From Cryptomeria japonica (lineage: Eukaryota; Streptophyta; Pinopsida; Cupressales; Cupressaceae): a stretch of 60,000 bases of DNA. The stretch is from positions 23,778,432 through 23,838,431 of the forward strand of contig NC_081412.1 in NCBI RefSeq assembly GCF_030272615.1. The letters are read 5' to 3'. Of the stretch, positions 43,517 through 55,780 are shown one piece after another (position 1 is the stretch's first letter; each line of letters starts with the position of its first letter). The position numbers and the translations under genes are program-made. Below the pieces are notes generated by a model. The model was given only the letters and a program-made list of their open reading frames with translations, was not told where the DNA came from and ran no database searches.

Positions 43517-46050
43517 GTGAGTCCATAACATTTGAGTGCTGCAAATTATGTGATTTGCAATTGATAGTTTCTGATTTGTTCACGAACTTGCAATTATTTG
43601 GACCATGGAATCTTTATATAATATTTGTGGAACCATGCAGATAACGAATTCTTCTGATTAGACCAGTGGAAAAATAAACAATAAGTAACACTTATGTGAT
43701 TACAATTTTATAAAATTCTTGAATTGTAAAAATGAGCTTTAGAGATGAAAGGTTTAAAGGAGTTCAAGAAAAATCTTCATGGTTCCTCCGTCAATTATAA
43801 TGAACAAAAGACTGAATTGACATGTTTTGCCTCTTGGATAGAGAAGGAACCAGGTTAGTTAGTTCTTGACCTCAATACAAACTAAACGATGTTCCAGTTT
43901 GTAAGATATGGTTTCCTTTTATAGATGATGAAGCTATAGATTGTGGTTTGCTTGCCTCAAAAGATGATCAGATGTTGGATCTTGGGAAGAATTTTAAAAG
44001 CTCTTTGTAGTAAAATGGTAAAAAACTAAAAAGAAGTCAAACAATGGGTTGATTTGATAGAACTACAAACCTAAATCAAAATATCCTCAAAGAAATAATG
44101 GGATTGAGAATTACTGCTTCTTTTTATATTGGGGTGCATAAAATCCATCAACCAATAGAAGATCAATATTAATCAATGCCATATCATCTCAACAAGGGAC
44201 CATGTCAATCAATTAAAGATTAATACTTCAGCAGTGGCATATTATCTCTATGAGACACATGCAGGGTCCGAGATACTTGATGTGAAGGATTGTTTCATGG
44301 AATTATTAGATTTATTAAAGGCTAAATTACTGGTTTGTTTAACAGAGACCTTGGATCCGGGTCCAGTTTGGACCCACTTCAGGAACTGGTTTGGTGTGGT
44401 AGAGGATCCACCAGGGGTTGGCAAATAGGCTGATAAAACAAGAATCATCTTAGATGAATCTGGGAGAACCCAAATAGAAATTGGGTGAACACTAACAAAT
44501 CTGCACAAACCCATGGAGATAAAACAACATTTTAAAATTCTTTGTAGGCTGCATATAATAATTTTTAACCTCACTTTTTTCTTTGGGAAGAAAATGATAT
44601 TTATTGGATTCGATGTCCTTATGTTTTGGCATATGAAAGGAGTGGGCACACGGATGCAGGTGAAGACTATAAGCATTTGTCAGCGTCTAAACGTTACCCC
44701 TTTCCATTTTGGTGATCATTTGTATCTTTTATGTAATATTAATGAAGATTAATGAAATGCAAAATCTAAAAAAATATTACCTTAATAATTATGATGAAGA
44801 ATATTTGGAAATTGGTAATCTTTATAAATACCTTAATAATATAATTTCGTATTTTTATTTATGAATAATCTATTAAGATAATCTTTGAATATATTATTTA
44901 TGGTATTTTTTAAATGGTATTTGTAGTTGGTCATCATTTCATATTGCCGATTTTGTATTTGGCTATTTTTTTTCCAAATTAATGGTATAAATAATTTTAG
45001 TAGAAGAAAAGGATCAAATGATATTTTTTTGGTGAGTCATAAGCTATGTGGTAATTGATATGATTTTCTATAATTGATATATAAATATTTACTAAATTAA
45101 AATTTATTATTTCTACAAATTAATATTATTAATATTTTATAAGGTTTATAAATATTAATATATCTGATATTTTTGGTTTTAGGTAGAAAACATATATATT
45201 TATGATTTTACATGCTTTTCTATGAAAAAATCAAAACTTCCAATTTTTTTTTTACTGATTCCACGAATTGAATCCTTGAATCCAAACTTGAATGAGTAGC
45301 AAGATTGGTAACTTAGATTAAAGAAATAAGCTTTCCATTGTCCATAAAAAGTATGACACAAGCTATTGAAATTGCTGTAAAAAGTATGACAATCAATGTT
45401 TTAGTTCACCCTCTATGTTCCATCATTAAGTTGCAAAAGATCATGGAATGTGATCTAAAATGTTGATCAAAAAATCATCTACACAATTATTAAAAGCTCA
45501 TGTCATGATGAAAGAATTGTTAATTACCTAAATAAATTTAATAGAAAATAGAAATAAACCTTGACAATCCTCATAATGATAGAGAGTCCCATGAATTTAG
45601 GAGGTATTTCTATATCCAATTATACGTTTGGTCGAGTTAAACCTCACATCAACAGCAGCAAGGTATATATCTAGCATAACTATTGATGATTAGCTAACTA
45701 ATCAATTTGATTATCAAAATGTATAAGTTCCCTAATTATTGTGTATGTTGTTCAATAGTCATTGACTCATTCCACTATAGATTTCATACAAAATAAATGA
45801 GTATCTCCATGGGATCAAGCTTACTACTAGTTGCCATCCAATCCTTAGCAAACAGGTTAGATTACCTTTCTTTGTTTTGCAATTGTTCAATATTAATCTT
45901 AATATTTTCCCTTGCATACATAAATTGGAAGTCCTCAAGATCATCATCTTCACCATTGTCGCTTGGGAGATCCATAGTGGCTCGCCTTAATTCAAATAAA
46001 TACAATTCATTGAGGCACAAGGTTGCTAGGTGTCTTCTGTAGATGGCAAA
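43517..46050. other. Start of a second giant intron; possible decayed MITE 44220-45316
   Basis: No next exon is visible. The right end GGTAACTTAG at 45307-45316 matches the end of the MITE at 29428-30126, and ATTAAAGA occurs on both sides (44212-44219, 45317-45324). The supposed left end is not inverted-repeat-like and lies in a local duplication, so the left boundary is doubtful. Confidence 0.35.
45845..46050 (-). pseudogene. Short coding relic, possibly transposase C-terminus
   Basis: The minus strand reads RHLATLCLNELYLFELRRAT then DNGEDDDLEDFQFMYAREN before frameshifting. A basic helix followed by an acidic tail resembles the end of hAT-type transposases, but the segment is too short to decide. 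Confidence 0.25.
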
Positions 46051-46355
46051 TATGCTCCTAATGATAAATAATACTTTGTTTATGTTTTGTTAATAATGGC
46101 AGTGTAATTAGTTCTCGAGAGTTGTGTCGGTTGCCGACGGTTGGCAGTCTTAACCAACCATCTGGTACTATTTATATTGTTGTTGTACTGGGAAAAGGGG
46201 GATATTGATGATGTACAAACATTACACCTAATAATAAAGGAATATCATTTTGCCATATTCTGTATTGAATATCTTTTGCTATCAATTATGTTATGTTTCT
46301 ATGTTTTGTCTATTCGTTGTAAGTTAAAGTTGTTCCATTCGAGAGTAAACATTTT

Positions 46356-46368
46356 GGTGCAGTTGCCA
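46356..46368 (+). promoter_or_regulatory. Possible primer-binding site of plus-strand gag element
   Basis: TGGTGCAGTTGCC follows a CA-poor AT-rich end and precedes the gag frames. It is similar in shape to plant gypsy PBS (TGGCGCCGTTGCC) but not identical. Confidence 0.4.
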
Positions 46369-46492
46369 ATTCGAACCTGGAGATCTAAGAGTACCCTGAG
46401 AGTGGCAATAGGCATGGCAAAGTAATGGGCTGATCGTTTGAACAAAAAGTACTACTATTAGAAAGTGACACCAAGGAAGAAATACCAGAAGA

Positions 46493-47992
46493 TTGGTTGA
46501 TGCAAGACTTGGTAAACTTGTGGAAGTTTCAGTCGATCAATACGTGCAGAGGGAAGCTCAAGAGAGAGCGATCCCTGAGAGCATGGTACGCGGCAAACTC
46601 TCAGTAAACCATGTGGTCTTTGATCTTCTCGGGATAATTCCAATGTTGTTGGCACAAAATTTGATTGAATTGGAAGACCAGTGGGAGGAAAGGAAAGGAG
46701 AGCAACGTCGACAACAAATACTGCAACGGTATGAAAAAACGACCTGTAGGGAGGAAGAAGAGAAGGAATCTGGTAGACGTTGTACCCTCGACAATTAAGG
46801 CCCCTATGACCAAATAAGGATTAATGTGCCAGAGACACTCGAGAGGGAGAGGGATTAGTAAGGAGATCTCTTCGCCTGAGAGAGTAAAGTGAAAGAAGAC
46901 AGCAATTAAGGGGAATCGTCAAAGGTTCTGAGAGTCCAACGAGAAGTTAGAGTGCCAACCAAAGCCGTAGTAGAGAGAGAGAAAGACTGTGTACTTTACG
47001 TGAGCTGGATGAGGTTGCGAGAAACCTACCACTCCTGGACGACAAAGTAAGTGAAGATCTTGCCAACTAGGCAAGTAACCAAACCATACACTTTGCTTCA
47101 AGTGAATACTTCAAATCTACACACAGTACCAGTATTAGCCCATCCGTATGGTCAGTATGTGACGAAGGGGAAGAAAGGAACCTCTAGACTGAAGTTGTTG
47201 AACTTCTTGAAACAAACTAGCACCGTATTGGGAACCTGTCCCTCACAAAGGAGTTGAGAGTAGGGGGTTTGAGTCGAAGACTTTGGGGAGGAGTATAGAA
47301 ATGAAGGTGAGCAAGGTGTAGAAGATGCAGAAGGTGGATGTGTAGAGAGCTCGTGGGTGGCTGAGAGTGCAAGAGGGGCACATGAACATGGACGAGAGCA
47401 AGACGGTCCAATATAGTTGAATACACGTGGTACCTTCCAAGTGAAGGCAATGTTGAACACCCAGGAGAAGCAAAAACTCCCGAAATTCATAGGGGGTGGA
47501 TCAGAGGCCCGTACACCATTGCAAAACTTGTATAACAATATGGGAGGTGAATGGTGAGGATGACCAAGATTATTGGCTGAAGGCATTTCCCACCATCCTA
47601 CATGGAGTTGCCATTGACTAGTATATAGACCTAAAGGCTAAGCACAAGGCATGATGGAATGAACTAAAGAAGGCCTTTCAAGAAGAATTCAAACTGTTGA
47701 GAGATGACAATGAGATTATTGCAGAAATTTACATCACCAAACAAAGGAAGAACGAGAACGTACGAGCATACAATTGTAGGCTCAAGGAACTATTGAAGAA
47801 GATGGGAAATGAACTAGCAAATGGATTGAAGAAGTGGTGGTTTGTTGAGGGATTGATTCCCTCCTTGAGGAAAAAAATGAAGGTGGTACCCTTGTCCTCT
47901 TACACCAATGCTTACAATCGGGTGATAGACATAGAAAGCAAGAATAAGACATAGTAGAGAAAGAAAGCAAGAAAGCCAGTGACGATACTACG
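46493..47992 (+). pseudogene. Gag remnant (5' part) of plus-strand LTR retrotransposon
   Basis: Several frames in the same orientation. 47697-47954 is the clearest: RDDNEIIAEIYITKQRKNEN, VRAYNCRLKELLKKM, WWFVEGLIPSLRKKM and YNRVIDIES, matching the end of the plant gag capsid domain. Upstream frames (46493-46798 and about 47050-47650) are hydrophilic and broken. The gene is interrupted by the inverted LTR pair at 47993 and resumes at about 51000. Confidence 0.6.
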
Positions 47993-49283
47993 TGTAATGT
48001 CCCCTTCTCAGTGGTGAGAAGTTCAGTTGGCCATTAGCCTATTTCGGAGACTCGTAGGCTAACTGGAAGCAGAAATTAGGGTTTCCAACTTTTGAGGAGA
48101 TTTGTGGGAGTTGTTTGATGATTGACGAGTTGGAATTCTACAATTTAGATCGTGGATTTCTTTCGGGTTTTCCGAGAGCATTACAGGGGTGACATGCATT
48201 TGGTTCAGAGAAGTTCTCCGAACTTACTATTTTTAGTAAGTTGGTGACAGCTGTTAGGATTTCTGGGTTTTCTAAGTTCATCCACTGGGTTCGAAGAGCA
48301 ATCGTTTTGGTGATGTTTTCAGGACTTACTATTTGTAGTAAGTACTATATCCGACAGTGCTATTTTTAGTAATTCAATTCAGTGCTTCAACCGAGTTTAG
48401 TTTTGGTGATTTCCAGTACTTCGGTTCTTGGCTCAATTTGGCAATAATCAATATTTGAGAAGGTATTTTTAATATATTGATACCTTAGGCATAAGGTTTT
48501 AATATTTGATTATTTTATGGATTGACGACTTAGGAAAGGAGAAAATAATAATTTTATCCTAAGTCTACTTGGGCGAATTATTTCACCCTCTTGTGGGATG
48601 CCAAAGTACAAATGCATTATTATTATTTTATACACTTTAAGTCATCTCTAAAAATCGACTTGAGGGGGTCATGTTTAATACGCCTTATGCTAAGGGAATA
48701 ATAAGCAATGCAACGCCTAAGGGGTGAAATGAAATGTTAATGGAATATGGCACCATTTGAGTGGAATTTGAATTTGGTTGACGGAAAGTTATAAATAGAG
48801 GCCTTGGGCTCTTAGTTGGATCACCCATTTTTGCTATGATAACGAAGTGCTGTCGAAATACTGTCAGACTATTGCTTCAAGGGATGCATACCTCCTAGTG
48901 TCTTCAGTTTCGTGCTTGAGAGATAGCGCCTAGCTGAACCTGTGACTGTTTCTCATCTAGAGGAGCAGATTGAGCTCATTGAAGATGAAGATTTTTGTGG
49001 TGATTTGATTTTGGAGTACTGTAGTGTGTGCTTATAGGTTGCTGGTTTGGTGTGGTTGAAGAGTGTTTTCGTCCGTAGCTCCTTGTGTGTGTCAGCTCAT
49101 TCTGGGTATTTGCTTGTTCATTCCCTATGCTTTGGGCGATTCTTCATGTAAGTTTTCATTGATTATTTTGGAGTAATGAATTTTATTATGCAAGTCGAAC
49201 TTTCTGCTGTATACGCCCTATGCTGGGAGTGCTTTGGGTTGTGTGTCTTGGGTTTGGGCATTGTTAGTTGCTGAATTGAAAAT
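47993..49283 (+). repeat. LTR E1 (+ orientation)
   Basis: Starts TGTAATGTCCCCTTCTCAG. It holds two 20-bp palindromes (48222-48241, 48324-48343), a TATAAATA box (48790-48797) and end sequence merging head-on with LTR E2. It is homologous to E3 along its length. Confidence 0.8.
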
Positions 49284-50664
49284 CTGAAGTCAACACACAC
49301 ATGACTACTCTCAACCGGCAACACCAAAATGATCATAACTCACTCAAACGAAGACGAAAACACACCAAATCAAATGCGAATGAAAGATATAACCTGGACA
49401 ATGATTCAAGAACACAAACCCTACAATCCAGTAGCCTGAAAACAGAACACGCATCCCAATGCACCTCTGGAATGTTACGACCCAGCTAGGTAGTACGATT
49501 TGCAATAAAAAATCCATCTCTCCAGACCGGCAACTATAAATTGGTACACTATATCGCCTTTGTGCCACAGTTTGATAGAGCCAATCCCCAGAATGAATGG
49601 TTCACTTGGCCAAGAGGTATGAATGAAACATGGTTTCAGCAACTCCGCGACCAGCAGCAAGAAAACACTCCAAAACCACACAAAAAACACTCTCTAACAG
49701 CACTGGAAATACAAGAACACAGCTAGGTACTATCTCCCAAGTACGAAACTGAGACTTAGCTAGGAAGCCACACTTAGAAGCTCAGATTTCAATAACCAAA
49801 CCGACAACATAACGGTGTAAAATTCTCAAGATACTAAATGAGAGGCCAAGCACCCGTATTTATAGATTTCTCCCTTGAGATTCAAATGCAAATGGCGCCC
49901 AAAAACAATTGAAACTCATTTCATTTCATGTCATGTCGTCCACTTTCCCGATCTCCCTAGGCAAAGTTCGAACTTTTCCTTAGGTGAACAACTTGCAATT
50001 AAAAATAATACAAACATGAAGTGTTTTATCATTCTCAACGCCACCGGACTTGGGAAAATAATAATATTAATGGCAGATAATTATCCTTTTCCCTAAGTCG
50101 CCCAGAACACAATTAATCAGTAATAAAATAATTAAATATTAGACCTTAGGATAAGGAAATAATATTTAATCCTATAACTTATAACTCCATTATTGATTAT
50201 CATCAAAATCAAGGATGAAGTTGTGCGATGAAGACCACTGAACTGTGCTGAATCAGGACCCTGTTCGAGACTGCTAAAAATAGAAATGCTCAACACAACC
50301 ACTTACTAAAAGTAGTAAGTCAAGAAATACTGCTCTGAAAAACATGATCTTCGCACCCAGAGAAAGAGCTTGGAAAGCTCAATAGAACTGCATCAGCGAA
50401 ACAACCAAACCCTAACTTACTAAAAATAGTAAGTTCATAATTCATCGAAGAGTCAACTGCATGTTATGCCACCTTGGAGTTCATGGAAAGCCCAGAAGGA
50501 AACCATAAGCAAAATTGAAGAATTCCCTCCTGACAAACCCTAAAAAGCTCGCGCAAAACTCCACAAAAGTTGGAAAACCTAATTCTCCTTTCCAAATAGC
50601 CTATGGGTCTCCGGAATAGGCCAATGGACCACTGCATGCACATCACTGAGAAGGGGACATTACA
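49284..50664 (-). repeat. LTR E2 (inverted copy)
   Basis: On the minus strand starts TGTAATGTCCCCTTCTCAG at 50664. It has palindromes at 50415-50434 and 50301-50320 and a TATAAATA box at 49864-49857. It is closer to E3 than to E1 (e.g. GAGGGAATTCTT and TTTCCTTCTGGG are shared). The inner boundary with E1 is approximate. Confidence 0.8.
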
Positions 50665-51000
50665 GATTGTTGTTACTTCAAGTTCTTGAAATCTTGTAAT
50701 TAGCTAGTTGCACTGCCAAACTGATGTAGAAGTTTCTTTCACCCGCTAGATAAGCGGAAGGGGTTGGCTTGCCACCCAATATTGTATTTGAATTATCATT
50801 TCCAACAGTTTATTGAGCTAACGATACCCTTAACACCATATGCTCTCACCCTCCCACATTGGGCTCTCGGTGATCAGAAAGTGAAAGGGTTACTTTAGCA
50901 GTGTTTGATTTTCATTATCTAACCCTAACGAGTGTTGGTGTTGATTGACTTGGAAAAAATAAAAGAAAATTAAGGGGCACATTTTAGTATAGGAGAAAGT
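50665..51000 (+). other. Unassigned segment between LTR E2 and gag
   Basis: AT-rich, no frame. It might be another fragment inserted in gag. Confidence 0.35.
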
Positions 51001-51019
51001 AGCGATGGAGAATCACAAA

Positions 51020-51475
51020 CTGTATAGGCCCTACAGAGGGATATGTTGCAGATGATGAAGGAGCTAAAGGTTGAGAAAGATGACGGTAAGGATGGTAAAG
51101 AGTTCTGGTGCACAAACTGCAAGGTAGAAGGTCATACAAAGGCTGCTTGCCTGAAGAAGTCATTCTGTGACATTTGTTAGGTATTGCTACATTCCATCAA
51201 GGAATGCCCATCCTGTACAATCTGAAAACAAGAAGCACACAAGTGCTCTTCGCCCAAGGGGAACAAACAACCCCTTTGGCCATACCTCCAAAACCACTTG
51301 CCAACTCTAATGCATCTCTTGGAGGGTATCGAAATAACAGGCGAGGGAATAATAATAGCAATAACAACACCCCACAAAGGAGAATATAGTACGACGCGAA
51401 GGGTAGACCCATGATCCAATGTCAGAGTTGCAATGAATGGGATCACTTCGCACGGGATTGTTAGAGTGGTCAAAG
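51020..51475 (+). pseudogene. Gag remnant (3' part) with CCHC zinc knuckles
   Basis: LQRDMLQMMKELKVEK leads to the CX2CX4HX4C motif CTNCKVEGHTKAAC (about 51109-51150). A Cys-rich stretch broken by a TAG follows, then a second knuckle CQSCNEWDHFARDC (about 51420-51461). It is the nucleocapsid end of the gag that begins at 46493. Confidence 0.75.
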
Positions 51476-53086
51476 TAACAATGCGGGGTTGCTATGCAAA
51501 TGGTGTGGACTCCGAAACTGTAATGTCCCCTTCTCAATGATGTGCTTTCAGTGGTCCATTGGCCTATTTTGGAGACCTGTAGGCTATGTAAAAAGGAGAA
51601 TTAGGGTTTCCAACTTTGGTGGAGTTCTGCACGAGCTTTTTAGGGTTTATCAGGAGGGAATTCTTTAGTTCTATCTATGGTTTCCTTCTGGGTTTTTTAT
51701 CAACTCCTGGGTGGCATAACATGCATTGGATTCTTTGGTGACGTGAGAACTTACTATTTTTAGTAAGTTAGGGTTTGGCTGATTGGATGATGTTGTCTTA
51801 CTGAGCTTTCCAAGCTCTTTCTCTGGGTGCGAAGATCATGCTTTTCGGAGGAGTATTTCATGACTTACTATTTTTAGTAAGTGGCAGTATGGAGCATTTC
51901 TATTTTTGGCAGTTTGGATAGGGTCTTGATCTTGCAGCAGTTTAGTGGTCTTCATTGCTCTGCTTCATCCTGGTTTTTGTTGATAATTAGTATTGGAGTC
52001 ATAAGTGATTTAAATAAATATTATTTCCTTGTCCTAAGGTTTAATATTTTAATATTTGTATTTACTAATTAAGTGTATTGACACCACTTAAGGAAAAATA
52101 TTTATTTGATATCAATATTTTTATTTTCCTAAGTCAGTGGCGTTAATTTGGTGGCGATTGGGGATGATAAAACATCTCATGTTATATTATTTTTATGTTG
52201 CAAAATTGTCACCTAAGGTAAAGTTTGAACTTTTCCTAGAAAGAAGGGAAAGTGGGCGCCATGTCTAGGTGAGGACATGAAATGAAATGAAAGGAGTTTG
52301 AATTGAGTTTGGGCACCATTTGCATTTGAATTTGGTCGAGCATGAAGTTATAAATAAGAGCCTTGGGCTCTCATTTTGGGGTATCTTGAAAATTGCATTG
52401 TTATGTTGCCGATTTGGCAATAGAAATCTGAGCTTCGAAGTCAGCCTTCCTAGTTAAGTGTAGTTTCGTACTTGCAAGACAGTACCTAGTTGTTTTCCGT
52501 GTTCTCTCAGTGTTCTTGGTGAGTTTGTTGAAGTGTGGGATTGTTGGATTTGCTGTGGTTCAAATTTCAGTGTGTTTCTAGGCTGCTGGGAAAGTCGTGG
52601 CTGAAGCATACTTTCATTCATAAGCCTCCGATTGATTGCGTGCTGCTTCTGGGTATTGGCTCTTTGATTTTCTATGTCCCAGGCAAAGGAATTTGTAAGT
52701 TTCCAGCACTAATCTCTGAGTATTCAATTTAATAATGCAAATCGAAATTCCCAGCTATGGCGTTTTTTCTTATGTGGGCATTTGGGAGTAAGTTGAGTTA
52801 AGTGGGTTGTTCGGTGGCCATTTTATTGGTTGTTCTTAGTTAGTATTGATCTATTTGCAGTTTGGGTTTGGTTTGGAGTGATTTGGGAGAGTTGTGAGAG
52901 TGTTTTATGCAATTTAGTGTGTCTTGGTGTGTAATATCCCCACTTTGAAATAGAATTTAATAATAAATGATAATAATAAAATTAAAATATAAAATGATAT
53001 AATTAAATATGATTAATAAAAAATTAATTAAGTTAATGAAAAGTCAAAAGACATGAAAGGAAAAGTTGTGACTCCCTCAACAATGA

Positions 53087-53095
53087 TATATAAAA
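53087..53095 (+). promoter_or_regulatory. TATA box of LTR F
   Basis: TATATAAAA about 160 bp into the LTR, followed by GGGAGAAGAAAACC. It fits a U3 core promoter. Confidence 0.6.
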
Positions 53096-53904
53096 GGGAG
53101 AAGAAAACCTCATTTGAGAGGGGGGATAATTTGGTGATGAGAAGTGCAGATTTGATTTAAATAATAAGTGCAGATCTGATTATGAAAGGTTGTGTCCCTT
53201 TCAAATGGTAGAAATAATGAAGAGTTACACTCTTTCAAAGGGTGCTAATGGTGAAAGGGTATGTCTCTTGCCAAAGGGCATACATGATGAAGAGGTGTGA
53301 CATCTCCCTCAAATTGAGAGATATAAAGGGAAGGAATTAAAAGCATCTAGGAGATGACCATTGATAAGATCAGATCAGAATTGTTATCAAGTTACAGGAA
53401 GTAACATTTGTGTTCTTTGTGGTATGCCTCCCAATCTGCAGGCGACATCTACAGTGTGAACTCCAACCGCAGGCTACAATATGCGTACAGGTAAGAGGGG
53501 TTAAGAAGTCTTAACGTATATATGTGTGTGGACGTGTATGTCACACACACACACATATAGTAATGCATTTTTATGAATACATATATCTCTAATGATTACT
53601 TATATGAATGTAGCAATAAAGATAGGAATCTATGTAGAATATGTATGTATATTTAGGATCATTAGAAAGATTAAAGAATATGTAAATGAAGACGTAAATT
53701 ATGGAATGGAAAACAGTAATGAATTATAAAATGTAATATTAATGTGATTATATGATGAAGGTTATAGGGAAGAAATTCCCTTATCCTAATGGAGGGATTA
53801 TGATAATCCCTGGTAGGCAGTATATACTAAATATCTATATGCATATATATGGCTTAGTTGACTAAGTTCATCCAAGCAGAGACGGAACTGGCCGGTCACC
53901 TCTG

Positions 53905-54120
53905 AGGACTTGGATGATGGGATGCATCATCCAAGGCAAGGAATTGACATAGGGTCTTCCTTGGATGGCTTGGGTGTAAGAGGTTACACCCAAGACAGGA
54001 ATCGAATTAACCTTCGATTTCCTGGAGGGCTTGGATGTAAGAAATTACATTCAAGACAGGAGTCGAATTCACCTTCGACTTCCTGAAGGGCTTGGAACCA
54101 AGATGGGCTCCAAGAAAGCG
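53905..54120. repeat. ~63-bp tandem units with internal palindromes in LTR F
   Basis: GGCTTGGATGTAAGAAATTACATTCAAGACAGGAGTCGAATTC-type units occur three to four times. Each carries a dyad such as GGTGTAAGAGGTTACACC or TGTAAGAAATTACA, then CTTCGA(T/C)TTCCTG. Confidence 0.8.
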
Positions 54121-54455
54121 AGCTTCACGGTCACCTAAGGACATACTTTCGTATGGCAATCGTATCCTTTTTATTAGATAAAAGTTGTGATTATGTTAAG
54201 TATTTTAAAGTTAGATTGCAATTTAGATTATATATATATATATATGTTTGTTGTATTCTAACAATCTATTTTGCAGGGTAATGATCTCTAACTAGTAGGG
54301 ACATTACATGGTGTTGCTGGTTATTATGCGTTTCCAGCTAGCTGTCAAAAATTACAGATTTCCAAAAGTTAGTGTTTGGGTGTGCATTTAGGAGTGTGAG
54401 TGGATTAACTGACTGGGGAGTGATTTGGAGAGATTTGGGTGAGTTTTGGGAGATA

Positions 54456-55779
54456 TTTGAGTGTGTAATAACTTCTTGAAGTTGCTGGTCCGCGTGTCAT
54501 TGCTCTTAGAATTTTATAATTTCATGTTGAAGGGCTTTTGGGGAGTTAACACTTGCTTGGGAATATTTATCAGCTTGGACAACATTACTTCTCTATTCAA
54601 TCTCTCTAATTCCTACATTGTAAGGTTAAGTAGTAGTACTACTAACCATTTTTATTGTGTTGCTTGTCCAGTGCATAAGTGGAAGAGGTGTTGGTTGAAA
54701 ATTTTGTACACTTTGGGGAAATATACAAAATTGTGGTTTCAACCACAGCATGTGAGTAAAACTCTCCTAATTAAGGGAAGACTCCCCCTATCTAACTACA
54801 ACTTTGAAAATAAAATAGGATGGGACAACAATCTTTCTTCTTCTTTCAAGAAAGACAATATCCTTTTCTCTTCACAGAAAAGTGATAGCGATTTGATATA
54901 AAACAACAGTAACAACTTTCAAAATGAAATGAGAGAAAGGAAATGAAGTTTCCTGAAAGCTCAAAGACTTCCGTCACTTCCTTCGGGACGGGACAACAAT
55001 ATCAAGCTCAAAGACTTGATTCTATGAAGTCCTATCTACCCTTTTCTATACTAAAGCTATCAAGAACAAATCATAACAGCTCAAAGACTGGAATATCTTG
55101 TTCTTTTCTACTTAAAACAATGGGAAGTAGTATAAGCTCAAAGACTCACAGCTATTTCTCACAAAATCTGCTTCTAAACTCTCTTAAGAATAAGTGCAAT
55201 CATAAAGACTTACAACTCCTCTCAAAAGAGTGTTTATTCTAATTTATATTAACCTCAAAAACTTGCAGCACAAAGACTGCAAATCAAATGCGATTAAGCT
55301 TTTTAAGAAACACTTGCAAGAACAATAATATAGAACACAAACTCAAGAATGTAGCACAAAGACTCAAAGCTTGAACAATTTCCTTCTATTCCTTTCAATT
55401 CTTGAATTCATAGATGAAAGCTCAAAGATTTCTTTGCTGTAAATTTGGCAGAGTTTTTGCTTGCTTTCCAAAAGATAAAAATTACAATAGACCCCTCAAG
55501 TATTTATAGAAGAGGAGCCTTGAGAAAAAGGTGGGAGGATCCTAACTAACTTGAGAGATCCTCTCAACTACCAAGACTTATTCAATAACTAACTAAGACT
55601 TAGTCCAACTACAGTCCTAACTGAACACAATTTGTAGTTGCCTTACATCTAATTACAAAAGTGCAAGTAAAGACTTAACTTGCATTTTACAAAAAGGCTT
55701 TTACATGTAACTTATCAAAAGAAAAATTACAACTAAAAGATTACAAATCTGGAAAAATACAACTAAGTGTTGAAAAACA
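54456..55779 (-). repeat. Probable LTR H downstream of ORF copy 3
   Basis: On the minus strand it would start TGTTTTTCAACAC directly after the ORF stop. It contains a TATAAATA box (55508-55501) in CTTCTATAAATACTTGAGGG and GC(A/T)CAAAGACT-rich R/U5-like sequence. The far end is not defined and no second copy is in the window. Confidence 0.5.
55501..55508 (-). promoter_or_regulatory. TATA box in LTR H
   Basis: TATAAATA on the minus strand in CTTCTATAAATACTTG. Confidence 0.55.
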
Positions 55780-55780
55780 C

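Larger units (their letters stand above)
52930..54308 (+). mobile_element. Solo LTR F (1379 bp) with TGGTG target duplication
   Basis: TGTAATATCCCC...GGGACATTACA is bounded by TGGTG at 52925-52929 and 54309-54313. It is left by recombination between the two LTRs of a complete element. It contains a TATATAAAA box (53087-53095), roughly 45-bp tandem repeats (53180-53335), a short CA run (53542-53555) and about 63-bp palindromic repeats (53905-54120). Confidence 0.9.
51521..54455 (+). repeat. LTR E3 (+ orientation), interrupted by solo LTR F
   Basis: Starts TGTAATGTCCCCTTCTCAATG. It has palindromes at 51749-51768 and 51863-51882 and a TATAAATA box (52349-52356). It is split at 52929/54309 by LTR F. 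The 3' boundary near 54455 is uncertain. Confidence 0.72.

Noticed and set aside
44212-45324. MITE flanked by ATTAAAGA
   Set aside because: The right end looks real, but the left end is not an inverted repeat and lies in a local duplication, so the match may be chance. Kept only as a low-confidence note.
46458-47586. Several minus-strand frames opposite gag
   Set aside because: Antisense shadows of the plus-strand gag remnant; hydrophobic/Ser-rich with no domain.
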